Shown here one piece after another: positions 1-7,310 of a stretch of 24,998 nucleotides of DNA. Position 1 is the stretch's first letter. Each line of letters begins with the position of its first letter. Location: IMG/VR virus record IMGVR_UViG_3300030329_005620, positions 1 through 24,998 of that record. The stretch is one strand, 5' to 3'. The position numbers and the translations under genes are program-made. The DNA is from a virus. The notes under the pieces were generated by a model. It did no database searches. It was not told where the DNA came from and was given only the letters and a program-made list of their open reading frames with translations.

Positions 1-1950
1 ATGGCAAGAGAATCAACCATCAAACCAAGAAGAATAGGTGCTCAAGAATTAAGATTAGGTCGTGCAGAAGGCCTGGGAGAACTTGCACAATTATTCAAAC
101 AACAAACTAGTCAAAGAGCAAGAATGGCAACCCAAGGTGTATTAACAAGTGTTGTTGGTGCAGCAACAAGCGGTGCTCCAGGATTCATGCAAGCTAGTTT
201 ATATAATGCACTTACATCAAATCCATTCAGATCAATGGCAAGTGGTAGAGCAGGATCAACAGAACAACTACAAAGATCTTCTGGAACTGCTACTCCAATC
301 TGGGCAAAAAATTTAGAAAGACTCTATAGAGATCCTTTACCAATTACTGTTGTTAAAAATAAACTACAATCTCTTGAAGCTTCAAGAGAAGCAAAAGATA
401 TAACACCAATAGTAGTTGAAGATGATGAAGAAAAATCTGAAGATAAACAAAAGGGGTTTTTTGGAAAATTGCTTGATGGATTTAAAAGTTTATTTAATTT
501 TAAAGGTGGACTAGGTAATTTTTTAACAAAACTAGCTGGTGGTGCAGGTTTACTTGCGGCAGGTGGATTAAAATTTGCAAAAGGTATAGGATTAGCAGGA
601 TTACTGGCAACTGTGTTATTTAATAAAGAAATAATAACTCAATTGACAAAAGATTTTTCAAAAGAAGCTAAAGATCTGAAAATTAGTGAAATAGGATTAA
701 GACTTTCTTACTTTCTAACACAAGGAACAGAAGGTGGATTAAAAGAAGCTTTTGCGGGTGCGGGCAAATTTGGTGCTGCAGGAGCGGCCGCTGGTGCAAT
801 GATGGGTGGTGGTATATTTTCAATACCTGGTGCGATTATTGGTGGATTACTTGGTTCAGCAATCGGTGGAATACTAGGATTTATTGGTAGAGATCAAATG
901 ATAGATATGACCAAATTTGCTGAAACTTTCTGGAAAAAAAGTTGGAACGATGCAAGATTAGGATGGGAAACAAATGAACTCAATAAATTAAAATCATCAG
1001 AAGAAGCAGATAAAATATTACTTAAACAAGCTATTGAGGAAGGTGATTGGTTAGAAGCATCTAAAATTAAAACTAGACTTGCAGGAACTAGACAAGAGAT
1101 ACATGAGAAAGAAAAATTAATATCTGATATAAAAATAGAAATAGCAGAAAAAGAATTAAAGGAAATAAAAAATAGAGCGATGACTCTACAAAATAGAAAA
1201 AATGCTTTAAATATTGAATCAGGTCACACTAAAAAAATGGATCAAAAATTTGATACAATTAAAGATGAAATAAAATTCTTGGTCGATGGTGATGAAGAAC
1301 TAATGAAAAGAATATTTGCATTAGATCCCAAAGATTCAGATGGTTTTGCAAAAATAATAGATGAATTAGAGGAAAAATTAGATTCTGGCAGTTTAAGTAA
1401 GTTAATAGACAGTCCTTCATTTTTGGGCAGGTGGGGTTTACCATTAGATTCTGATTATGCTAATCTAGAAGGCAGAACCAAAGCGGAAACACTTATTGAA
1501 AGATTGGAGAAACTTCCTTTATGGTATATGATGCGAGCAAAAAGTGAAGATCTAACAAGACAAAAATATTTTACAGAAATGGGGCTCGCACTTGGTTCGC
1601 CTGAATTTCAACTCCAAGCTGAACAAATGACAGGAATGAAATATGGGCTTGGTGAAGATCGATTAAACGCATATACACTTGATCAGTGGATGAGAGAAGA
1701 TCCTAAAAATAAATCCGCACTTGAAGGATTATTATCTGAACAAATAAAAAATGAAAAGACTGCAAATTCCGCAAGGCTTGAGGAATTAAGTAGAATTGTT
1801 TCGGAAGCTTCTGGAAAACCAACTGTAATTGTTAATGACACAAAAACTGTTAATGCACAACAAGGACCAAGAATAGATAGAAGTCAAACATTTTTTATAG
1901 GGGGCCCACAAGTACAATATGGACCCCTTAATGAAAGAGGTAACTTTTAA
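1..1950 (+). CDS. Probable phage virion protein (649 aa), function unknown
   Basis: Only long plus-strand gene. The ATG is the first base of the window, so the true start could lie further upstream. The N-terminal 60 residues are basic and polar. Two Gly/Ala-rich hydrophobic zones follow, at about residues 170-207 and 250-294, the second a dense glycine-zipper run. Then comes a long Lys/Glu-rich, probably coiled-coil region (about 320-450). The C-terminus carries a polar stretch with VIVNDTKTVNAQQ. This architecture (soluble head, glycine-zipper segment, coiled coil, NxTxxN-type tail) is what I associate with large structural or internal proteins of marine T4-like phages, but I recognise no named family. 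Its stop overlaps the gp32 stop in a tail-to-tail arrangement. Virion role is inference. Confidence 0.75.
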   Translation: MARESTIKPRRIGAQELRLGRAEGLGELAQLFKQQTSQRARMATQGVLTSVVGAATSGAPGFMQASLYNALTSNPFRSMASGRAGSTEQLQRSSGTATPIWAKNLERLYRDPLPITVVKNKLQSLEASREAKDITPIVVEDDEEKSEDKQKGFFGKLLDGFKSLFNFKGGLGNFLTKLAGGAGLLAAGGLKFAKGIGLAGLLATVLFNKEIITQLTKDFSKEAKDLKISEIGLRLSYFLTQGTEGGLKEAFAGAGKFGAAGAAAGAMMGGGIFSIPGAIIGGLLGSAIGGILGFIGRDQMIDMTKFAETFWKKSWNDARLGWETNELNKLKSSEEADKILLKQAIEEGDWLEASKIKTRLAGTRQEIHEKEKLISDIKIEIAEKELKEIKNRAMTLQNRKNALNIESGHTKKMDQKFDTIKDEIKFLVDGDEELMKRIFALDPKDSDGFAKIIDELEEKLDSGSLSKLIDSPSFLGRWGLPLDSDYANLEGRTKAETLIERLEKLPLWYMMRAKSEDLTRQKYFTEMGLALGSPEFQLQAEQMTGMKYGLGEDRLNAYTLDQWMREDPKNKSALEGLLSEQIKNEKTANSARLEELSRIVSEASGKPTVIVNDTKTVNAQQGPRIDRSQTFFIGGPQVQYGPLNERGNF

Positions 1951-2861
1951 TTATCAGCTAACTTCTGAAAATATTCAAGAGATTCATCATCTTCATTTTC
2001 TGCTGTAGTTATCACAGGTTCTTCCTTTTTCATAGGCTGACCGCCCTCAAAAGGGGGCTTACTGACATCAACTGGTCCAACTTGACTCTTGGACTCCACT
2101 CGTACTTGTGGTTCAGAATCAACACCCAAAACCCTATCAAGTCTCTGTTTTAATTCTTGTTCTAACTTATATTTGGATTCTTCAGTAAATTCAGAAAGTG
2201 GATATTCTTTATTCCACATTGCCTCAAGTTGTTCATCATTACCATCCAACAAAGCGGATGCAGAATCAAACTCAGATTTATCAAAGTTATTAAATCCATC
2301 AACTTTTCTAATCTTTAGTCTGAAATTTGCTCCTTCCCAAAGATCAAAAGGATTAATTGGATTCTCATCTTCAAATTGAGGATTCATTAGATCATTAATC
2401 TTATCAAAGATTTTCTTACCATATTTAAAAAGTCTAATTTGACCTTCATTTTGTGGATTAGCAGGATCTTTAAGAACCATGATGTTTGAAAGGTAAACTA
2501 AACGCCTTTTCTGTTTGCGAGCGATTTCTTTATTCGCTTCAATACCAGAATTCCACAAAGTAGAATTGTATTCACAAACAGGACATTTTTTTCCAATAGT
2601 AGTTGGACATTCTTCAATATACCAACCACCAACTCCTTGAAAACCATGATTCCAAGTTTTTGCCCAAGGCATATCTTCATCAGGTGGAGCAGGAAGAAAT
2701 CTGATTACTGCATAACCATTACCAGACTTGTCTAGATCCGCTTTCCAGAAGCGAGTATCTTCTGCAAATCCTTTTGATGCATCAGATTGTTCTTGAAGTT
2801 TTTGATTGATTTTGTCAATTGATTTTTGACGTGAGTTTTTTAGATCAGAAAATGAATTCAT
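1947..2861 (-). CDS. 32: gp32 single-stranded DNA-binding protein
   Basis: T4 gp32 homologue that coats single-stranded DNA in replication, recombination and repair. The 304 residues match the family length. The N-terminal basic segment (about 1-25) would serve cooperativity. The core has a zinc site reading H72-x12-C85-x7-C93-x2-C96 (ECPTTIGKKCPVC), like the H64/C77/C87/C90 set of T4 with a slightly shorter loop. The C-terminal 60 residues are acidic and proline-rich, ending ENEDDESLEYFQKLADN, like the protein-interaction tail of T4 gp32. It lies just downstream of gp59, the T4 gene order, and has its own near-perfect sigma-70 promoter inside the end of gp59. The SD is aaggagat before ATG. 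Confidence 0.95.
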   Translation of the reverse strand: MNSFSDLKNSRQKSIDKINQKLQEQSDASKGFAEDTRFWKADLDKSGNGYAVIRFLPAPPDEDMPWAKTWNHGFQGVGGWYIEECPTTIGKKCPVCEYNSTLWNSGIEANKEIARKQKRRLVYLSNIMVLKDPANPQNEGQIRLFKYGKKIFDKINDLMNPQFEDENPINPFDLWEGANFRLKIRKVDGFNNFDKSEFDSASALLDGNDEQLEAMWNKEYPLSEFTEESKYKLEQELKQRLDRVLGVDSEPQVRVESKSQVGPVDVSKPPFEGGQPMKKEEPVITTAENEDDESLEYFQKLADN

Positions 2862-2920
2862 CGTATCTCCTTATATTTTATTGTTTAAATGTATTTCATC
2901 TGATTCACACTATACATACC

Positions 2921-2949
2921 ATTATACACTATTTATTACCCCATGTCAA
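2921..2949 (-). promoter_or_regulatory. Consensus sigma-70 promoter for gene 32
   Basis: On the minus strand TTGACA (2949-2944) is followed by exactly 17 bp and TATAAT (2926-2921), a perfect host-type promoter. The -35 lies inside the last codons of gp59, so gp32 can be made independently of the upstream operon. An AATAAATA box (2937-2930), one mismatch from the T4 late box, overlaps the spacer, so late transcription from the same place is possible. Confidence 0.85.
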
Positions 2950-3583
2950 GCCCGACTTTCATAATCTTTCTGAATTTTTCTAAATCATCAATTTTAAGAA
3001 AATATTGGTACTTAGACATTTTTAAATAAAAATCAGGCCAGATTATTCTGTCCATGATTCTTTTGTTCCACGTGTTAGTAAAACTTAAAATTTTATCCAT
3101 TATAATAACAGACTCTATACTAACATGCTTACCCAAAAGTTGTTCTAACAAAACAGGATGTTGTCCACTTTCTACAGTAAAAACTCTATTGAAACCTAAT
3201 TCCAATCCTAACTTTTTATTGTTGAAAGTATCAATTAAATCACGAAGATGTTCAACATCCTCTTTGAATCTATATGATAAAGACTCTATTTTTTTCTTCC
3301 AATCATTATGAATTTTTTTAGAATCTTCGCCATACATTTCACCAACCCACATTGAAGAATTGTAAACAAAATTAGCAACAAGAAACCCTTCAATTTCATC
3401 GTGCTTTTTTAAATCTTTTGCTAAACTCTCAAAAAAGAAAACATCATTTCTATTTTTATATGTGGTATATCTTGCCGAGACACCTCTGTTCTTAAAAGAA
3501 TAATTAAAGTAATTATATCTATCAGAATTGAAGTGTCTCTTTAATGCAAGGTAAGTTTTATATACGTCAAAACCTCTCAGCAT
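2936..3583 (-). CDS. 59: gp59 helicase loader
   Basis: 215 residues, against 217 in T4. The N-terminus (LRGFDVYKTYLALKRHF) matches the T4 gp59 style of start (GxxVYxTYxAIKxHF). The all-helical, aromatic- and lysine-rich composition also fits. In T4 the protein loads gp41 helicase onto gp32-coated forked DNA and gates leading-strand synthesis. It sits directly upstream of gp32, as in T4, and overlaps the 3' end of the preceding small gene by 17 bases. It ends just before the gp32 promoter spacer. Identification rests on the N-terminal motif, the length and synteny. Confidence 0.88.
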   Translation of the reverse strand: MLRGFDVYKTYLALKRHFNSDRYNYFNYSFKNRGVSARYTTYKNRNDVFFFESLAKDLKKHDEIEGFLVANFVYNSSMWVGEMYGEDSKKIHNDWKKKIESLSYRFKEDVEHLRDLIDTFNNKKLGLELGFNRVFTVESGQHPVLLEQLLGKHVSIESVIIMDKILSFTNTWNKRIMDRIIWPDFYLKMSKYQYFLKIDDLEKFRKIMKVGLDMG

Positions 3584-3812
3584 AATTATTTTTTGATAAA
3601 GTCAATCGCCTATCATTTTTATAATAAGACTTTTTGCTTTTCTTTTTAGTCTTTTGTTTTGGAGAATAATCACCAGGTACATTATCTACGGATTTTTTAG
3701 AGAATGGATTGACGTGCGATATAGGAATATCAGCACCTATATTTAACTTTTTGCCCCACTTTCTTTCATGATTTTCAAGCATTTCATACGTAATAGAGAT
3801 ACCTATGATCAC
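3567..3812 (-). CDS. Small basic protein upstream of gp59, start uncertain
   Basis: Unrecognised Lys/Ser-rich protein of up to 81 residues with a basic central run (KQKTKKKSKKSYYKNDRR) suggesting nucleic-acid binding. It is the first gene of the late-promoter gp59 operon. The longest reading starts at a GTG that lies inside the Shine-Dalgarno sequence itself, so it is unlikely. The first ATG (3782) is 28 bases from that SD. An ATA (3806) or ATC codon has better spacing but would be a rare start. The position (upstream of gp59) is where T4 keeps gp33, but the gp33-like sequence is at 6220-6471 instead, so I do not assign that name here. Confidence 0.6.
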   Translation of the reverse strand: MIIGISITYEMLENHERKWGKKLNIGADIPISHVNPFSKKSVDNVPGDYSPKQKTKKKSKKSYYKNDRRLTLSKNNYAERF

Positions 3813-3819
3813 CTCCTTT
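3807..3819 (-). promoter_or_regulatory. Extended Shine-Dalgarno, 13-nt complement of the 16S 3' end
   Basis: The minus strand reads AAAGGAGGTGATC. This is the full complement of the conserved bacterial 16S rRNA 3' tail GATCACCTCCTTT, far longer than the usual 4-6 base SD. It precedes the small gene before gp59. Confidence 0.7.
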
Positions 3820-3850
3820 CCGCGTTAGTTAAATACTTCCGCAGAGAAAA

Positions 3851-3865
3851 ACTTTTTAGAAAAGT
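3851..3865 (-). promoter_or_regulatory. Hairpin in the 5' leader of the gp59 operon
   Basis: ACTTTT (3851-3856) pairs with AAAAGT (3860-3865) around a TAG loop, between the late promoter and the extended SD. An outer inverted repeat, AAATACTTC (3831-3839) and GAAGTATTT (3875-3883), brackets it. The upstream arm overlaps the late-promoter box, so the outer pairing would exist only in DNA or in read-through RNA. The leader may modulate translation, which is inference. Confidence 0.5.
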
Positions 3866-3878
3866 CTCCCTACAGAAG

Positions 3879-3886
3879 TATTTATA
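3879..3886 (-). promoter_or_regulatory. T4-type late promoter TATAAATA for the gp59 operon
   Basis: Exact TATAAATA on the minus strand, with the predicted start about 3873, some 60 bases before the small gene upstream of gp59. T4-like phages recognise this box with the gp55 sigma factor and the gp33 coactivator. Confidence 0.8.
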
Positions 3887-3913
3887 TTATATTAACATGG
3901 AATACTTCATTTG

Positions 3914-4000
3914 TCAATAGTAATTTGGCCAATAAAGTAAAAATCCAATGAGTGTTAATACTACTGATGACGTGTAAAGTTCTTTTCTGATTCTATTCAT
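3914..4000 (-). CDS. 28-residue membrane microprotein
   Basis: Starts in an ATGA overlap with the stop of the preceding gene (3997-4317), which implies coupled translation. It begins MNRIRKELYTSS and continues into one hydrophobic helix (VVLTLIGFLLYW), ending PNYY. The positive N-terminus suggests Nin-Cout topology. No family is recognised. It is one of several such single-span peptides in this window, which strengthens the call. Confidence 0.6.
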   Translation of the reverse strand: MNRIRKELYTSSVVLTLIGFLLYWPNYY

Positions 4001-4317
4001 GCGAACCTCACATGCCCATTCATGAGTTTTCTCTCTCTTTGTTCAAGATCATAATGATCTCTAGCTTGTGAAAGATATTCCTCAATTGATTTATTTGTTA
4101 TATTTCCCATCGTAAATGATGAAAAATTCAAAGCATCAATAAGTCTCTTTAAAAGACTAGGTTTTAATTTTTCTTTTGCGTTTTTATATTCATGAAACGC
4201 TTGTTCAGCGTCAGACAGGTTTCTATACTCAGCTCTTAGCCAAGGAACAAGGGATGCATCATAATCTCTTACTTCGTTATAAAATATACGTTTACCATAG
4301 GAGTGTGGGTCTGTCAC
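3997..4317 (-). CDS. Hypothetical protein, 106 aa
   Basis: Starts at GTG (4317) with the SD AAGGA five bases upstream. Soluble, rich in charged residues and probably helical (KNAKEKLKPSLLKRLIDAL, then IEEYLSQARDHYDLEQRERKL). The fold looks like a small helical bundle with no catalytic motif. It lies just after amt, separated by a GC-rich hairpin, and its stop is fused to the start of a 28-residue membrane peptide. No family recognised. Confidence 0.7.
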   Translation of the reverse strand: MTDPHSYGKRIFYNEVRDYDASLVPWLRAEYRNLSDAEQAFHEYKNAKEKLKPSLLKRLIDALNFSSFTMGNITNKSIEEYLSQARDHYDLEQRERKLMNGHVRFA

Positions 4318-4345
4318 TCAATTCCTTTCTTTTTTGAGAGATTTA

Positions 4346-4376
4346 AGAGGCGACAACCCCCATCCGTGCCGCCTCT
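4346..4376. terminator. Rho-independent terminator-like hairpin after amt
   Basis: AGAGGCG (4346-4352) pairs with CGCCTCT (4370-4376) over a C-rich 17-base loop. On the plus strand a run of about eight T follows, and on the minus strand the hairpin directly follows the amt stop but with only a weak U tract. It may act in both directions. Confidence 0.55.
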
Positions 4377-4383
4377 ATTTTTT

Positions 4384-5610
4384 TTAAGCAGGAACCATTT
4401 CTGCTTTTGGTTTTGCATAACCCCTGACCATTTTAATTTCGTCTTGAGTTACAAATTCACCATGACCAATAGTATATGCGGCATGACCGAATTCAGCAAT
4501 GTCAATACCTTGTGTTTCTTCTTCAAGTGAAACTCGCAACCCTATTACCATTTTTATGATAAACCAAACTATCAAACTAGAAGCAAATACAAACCCCCCG
4601 ATAATTCCTATACCATAAAGTTGAGTAACTATGGATGCATCTTCTTTGAAGATTCCAACTGCAAGTGTTCCCCAAATTCCTGCAATAAGATGAACTGATA
4701 ACGCTCCAACTGGATCATCAATTTTCAGTTTATCAAACATTGGAATAGCGAGAACTGCTAAACTTGCACCGATGACTCCTATAATAAGTGACAAACCTAT
4801 TGATGGATAATCTGGACCTGCTGTAATTGAGACTAATCCAGCAAGTGCACCATTTAACACCAAAGTAAGATCTACTTTTTTGTATAGAAGTTGTGTTATA
4901 ATCATGGCAGTTACTGCACCTGCGGCGGCCGCCATATTTGTGTTTAATATTACACTAGCAATAGCATTAACATCATCTTTAGTTCCCATTGCTAGTTGAG
5001 ATCCACCATTGAATCCAAACCAACCAAACCAAAGAATAAATGTGCCCAATGTTGCTAATGGTAAATTAGATGGTGGAATAAGATTTACTTTTCCATCATC
5101 AGTATATTTACCGGTTCTTGCACCTAAAAGAATAACTCCCGCAAGCGCTGCCCATCCACCAACGGAATGAACAATTGTTGAACCAGCAAAATCAGAGAAT
5201 CCCATCTCAGATAGAAATCCTCCGCCCCACGTCCACGCACCTTGTAGTGGATAGATAACACTAGCAAGTACAAGGACAAAAAGCATGAACGACCAAAATT
5301 TCATTCGTTCTGCTATTGTTCCAGAAATGATGCTTGCTGCAGTTGCAACAAACACCACTTGGAAAAAGAAATCTGACATACCAGAATGATCTCCGTCCGA
5401 GATACTTCCGTACATCAATTGATAACCTATTGCAAAAAAGGCCAGGCAGGACAATGAATACAAACAAATATTCTTTGTCAGAATAGCAGTTGCATTTTTT
5501 GTTCTAACCATTCCTGCTTCTAACATTGAAAAGCCTGCCGCCATCAACATTACCAGCGCACCGCTGAAAAGAAGTAGAAAGGTATTCAAGATATATTGTG
5601 TTTCATTCAT
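4384..5610 (-). CDS. amt: Ammonium transporter (Amt/MEP/Rh family)
   Basis: Inner-membrane channel importing ammonium. The 408 residues and about 11 hydrophobic helices match bacterial AmtB. The family signature is present near residue 145 (DFAGSTIVHSVGG), including the first pore His, and the second pore His occurs in SVHLIAGIWGTLAVGIF. The C-terminal cytoplasmic tail (LEEETQGIDIAEFGHAAY) has the conserved pattern contacted by PII/GlnK proteins, so host nitrogen signalling could still gate it. The SD aaggag precedes the ATG. There is no obvious truncation and all key residues are intact, so it should be functional. It is an auxiliary metabolic gene most likely taken from a marine alphaproteobacterial host, for supplying nitrogen during infection. 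It neighbours a phosphate-transporter gene. Confidence 0.96.
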   Translation of the reverse strand: MNETQYILNTFLLLFSGALVMLMAAGFSMLEAGMVRTKNATAILTKNICLYSLSCLAFFAIGYQLMYGSISDGDHSGMSDFFFQVVFVATAASIISGTIAERMKFWSFMLFVLVLASVIYPLQGAWTWGGGFLSEMGFSDFAGSTIVHSVGGWAALAGVILLGARTGKYTDDGKVNLIPPSNLPLATLGTFILWFGWFGFNGGSQLAMGTKDDVNAIASVILNTNMAAAAGAVTAMIITQLLYKKVDLTLVLNGALAGLVSITAGPDYPSIGLSLIIGVIGASLAVLAIPMFDKLKIDDPVGALSVHLIAGIWGTLAVGIFKEDASIVTQLYGIGIIGGFVFASSLIVWFIIKMVIGLRVSLEEETQGIDIAEFGHAAYTIGHGEFVTQDEIKMVRGYAKPKAEMVPA

Positions 5611-5630
5611 AAAATTCTCCTTTCATTATG

Positions 5631-5658
5631 TATATATTATAATCACTTTTTACGTCAA
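5631..5658 (-). promoter_or_regulatory. Possible amt promoter
   Basis: TTGACG (5658-5653), 16 bp, then TATATA (5636-5631), 20 bases before the amt ATG. A better TATAAT hexamer overlaps (5641-5636) but has the wrong spacing to that -35. Confidence 0.45.
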
Positions 5659-5685
5659 TTTTTAATCAATTGATATTATTATTGA

Positions 5686-6123
5686 TTAAAATTTAGACAT
5701 AAATTTGGAGATTTGGTGAACAAATGGTAATAAAAGAACTGCCATAAACATATTGACGCCCGTATGTACTATAGCAATTTGTCTGGTAATTCCCGTTGGC
5801 ATACCATCTGAAACAAGAAGTCCAGCTAACCAAATAGTACCAGTAGTTCCTATATTTGCTCCTAGAACTGCTGCAATTGCCGCAGGAAGTGGAAGTGCAC
5901 CACCAGCAACTAAACCAATAATTGCAGTAGTAGATAATGATGAAGATTGCCACAATAGAGTCATAACAATACCACCAACAAACATATAGATAGGATTACC
6001 TAAAAACCATTGTAGATGGTCAATATTTCCCATGGCTTTCATGCCACCAGAGAACATTTTAAGACCAATATAAAAAATCACCAAACCAAGTAAGGTTTGG
6101 ATTACTGGATTATTCAATTCCAT
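5686..6123 (-). CDS. Na+/phosphate cotransporter family protein, single repeat
   Basis: PNaS (NptA/Na-Pi cotransporter) family. The two diagnostic elements are present: the QSSS motif in TLLWQSSSLSTTAIIGLV, and GANIGTTGT about 30 residues later. About four hydrophobic segments are visible. Full-length bacterial homologues contain two inverted copies of this unit and are at least twice as long. This 145-residue form has one copy and would have to dimerise, or be a derived half-transporter. I chose the ATG at 6123 because it has a spaced AAGAAGG SD and because the probable promoter would start RNA at about 6167. An ATG at 6168 would add 15 basic residues. It lies next to amt, suggesting paired N and P acquisition. 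Confidence 0.85.
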   Translation of the reverse strand: MELNNPVIQTLLGLVIFYIGLKMFSGGMKAMGNIDHLQWFLGNPIYMFVGGIVMTLLWQSSSLSTTAIIGLVAGGALPLPAAIAAVLGANIGTTGTIWLAGLLVSDGMPTGITRQIAIVHTGVNMFMAVLLLPFVHQISKFMSKF

Positions 6124-6173
6124 AGTCTGGACCTTCTTGATGAGTTTTGCTTTTTTACTTACTTTCATACAAC

Positions 6174-6202
6174 TATATATGAAAATTAATATTAGAAAAC
6201 AA
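6174..6202 (-). promoter_or_regulatory. Probable sigma-70 promoter of the Na/Pi gene
   Basis: TTGTTT (6202-6197), 17 bp, TATATA (6179-6174) on the minus strand. Confidence 0.5.
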
Positions 6203-6219
6203 TTAGAAGAATAATAATT

Positions 6220-6471
6220 TTATATTGGAAGTTTTGAAGTCTTTGGAAAGAAGTTTAAAGACTCAGCATCATTTCTCAAATTTTCTTTATTTTCAGCACT
6301 AATCAAACCTTTGACAGTTTCTGCTTCTAATCCATTTTGATCACAATAATGCAATATTGCATCAATATAATTCATTGATGATGTACTAACTAGTTGATTT
6401 ATTTCATTATTAAATTTATTTCTATCATTCAAATTGAGCATAGCTTTAGTTTTTTTGGTAGGTTTAGTCAT
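6220..6471 (-). CDS. 33: gp33-like late transcription coactivator
   Basis: 83 residues. The core (INQLVSTSSMNYIDAILHYCDQNGLEAETVKGLIS, then LRNDAESLNFFPK) aligns by eye with the T4 gp33 core, in which MxYxxAxxxxxEENxIxxxxxxxFI precedes an IxxxAxxxNLL pattern. T4 gp33 links the gp45 clamp to RNA polymerase through the beta flap, so that gp55 can initiate at TATAAATA boxes. Such boxes occur in this window at 3879, 9377, 13504 and 19597. The extreme C-terminus (KTSKLPI) lacks the acidic, hydrophobic clamp-binding end of T4, so clamp contact may differ. It has its own sigma-70 promoter. The assignment is from remembered family pattern and context. Confidence 0.72.
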   Translation of the reverse strand: MTKPTKKTKAMLNLNDRNKFNNEINQLVSTSSMNYIDAILHYCDQNGLEAETVKGLISAENKENLRNDAESLNFFPKTSKLPI

Positions 6472-6493
6472 TCAAAATTTCAGTTTAGGTTAT

Positions 6494-6522
6494 ATAATAA
6501 CAAATATATTATTAAATGTCAA
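6494..6522 (-). promoter_or_regulatory. Sigma-70 promoter of the gp33-like gene
   Basis: TTGACA (6522-6517), exactly 17 bp, TATTAT (6499-6494). It overlaps the stop codon of the upstream iscU-like gene. Confidence 0.75.
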
Positions 6523-6902
6523 GTATTATTTTGTTTATTTTTATAGTCACTTATTGCTGCTTTAATTGCGTCCTCTGCTAAAACAGAACAGTGTATTTTG
6601 ACGGGTGGTAAAGATAATTCTTCGACTATTTCTACATTAGAAAGTTCCATTGCTTCATCTATAGATTTGTCTTTAACCCATTCGGTTGCGAGAGAACTTG
6701 CTGCTATAGCACTCCCACAACCAAAAGTTTTGAATTTGGCATCAACTATTTTATCACCATCAACTTGAATTTGTAGTTTCATTACATCACCGCACTCAGG
6801 CGCTCCCACAAGACCAGTACCAATGTTATTATCAGTGGAATTAAAACTACCCACATTTCGGGGTTTTTCATAGTGATCTATTACCTTATCTGAATATGCC
6901 AT
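6519..6902 (-). CDS. iscU: IscU/NifU-type Fe-S cluster scaffold
   Basis: 127 residues, the length of bacterial IscU. All ligand residues are present: Cys in GAPECGDVM, Cys in FGCGSAIAASS, and His-Cys in KIHCS. The Asp after the first Cys (D39 equivalent) is kept. The chaperone-recognition motif LPPVK precedes the last ligand pair. The protein assembles [2Fe-2S] clusters from IscS sulfur and passes them on with the HscA/HscB chaperones, so it would plug into the host Isc system. It starts where the upstream membrane-protein gene ends and is followed by the gp33-like gene. It is a host-derived auxiliary gene that could sustain Fe-S enzymes during infection. Confidence 0.95.
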   Translation of the reverse strand: MAYSDKVIDHYEKPRNVGSFNSTDNNIGTGLVGAPECGDVMKLQIQVDGDKIVDAKFKTFGCGSAIAASSLATEWVKDKSIDEAMELSNVEIVEELSLPPVKIHCSVLAEDAIKAAISDYKNKQNNT

Positions 6903-7309
6903 TATTCTTCCTTATCTTTTCCGTTTTGTAATGCTTGTTTTGCATTTTCATTATGATCAGCCATTTCTTTGTCTTCAGAATCTTCCTTATCCTTAAACCA
7001 ATAATCAGTAGATTTGGCAAGAACACCAACATAAGCACCAACCATAATATTAACCAAATCTCGATGACCATCTTTGAGATCTGCGAAAAATAAAAGATAA
7101 ACAAGGAATATAAAAGTTATAGCGTTTGCTATTGATATGGAAAATCTAGCAAACCAGTTTAATAATTTTCTTCTTTCAATTCTTTCATATTTCAATGCTT
7201 CCATTGGACGGTGTTCCCATAATGCACGTTCTTCAAAATCAACCATCTCTTTAGGAGTATTTATTTTACCATCATCTTCTCTATCTTTATGTCTTTGAAA
7301 TAGTCCCAC
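6902..7309 (-). CDS. Membrane protein with two spans (possible holin-like), 135 aa
   Basis: An N-terminal charged domain (about 1-48) carries EERALWEHRPMEALKYERIERRKLLNW. One hydrophobic helix follows (ISIANAITFIFLVYLLFFA), then a second, weaker one (VNIMVGAYVGVLAKSTDYWF), and a strongly charged C-tail rich in Asp, Glu and Lys. Two spans with a charged tail resemble some phage holins or membrane spacers, but I see no diagnostic motif. It lies one base downstream of a secreted nuclease gene and abuts iscU. Function not assigned. Confidence 0.75.
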   Translation of the reverse strand: MGLFQRHKDREDDGKINTPKEMVDFEERALWEHRPMEALKYERIERRKLLNWFARFSISIANAITFIFLVYLLFFADLKDGHRDLVNIMVGAYVGVLAKSTDYWFKDKEDSEDKEMADHNENAKQALQNGKDKEE

Positions 7310-7310
7310 A

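Noticed and set aside
2089-2379. Plus-strand ORFs opposite gp32, gp59, amt and the early genes
   Set aside because: They are mirror frames of well-supported minus-strand genes, with no SD or family motif.
3807-3820. Fragment of a 16S rRNA gene
   Set aside because: Only the 13-14 bases of the conserved tail match and no other rRNA sequence surrounds it; the minus-strand SD function explains it.
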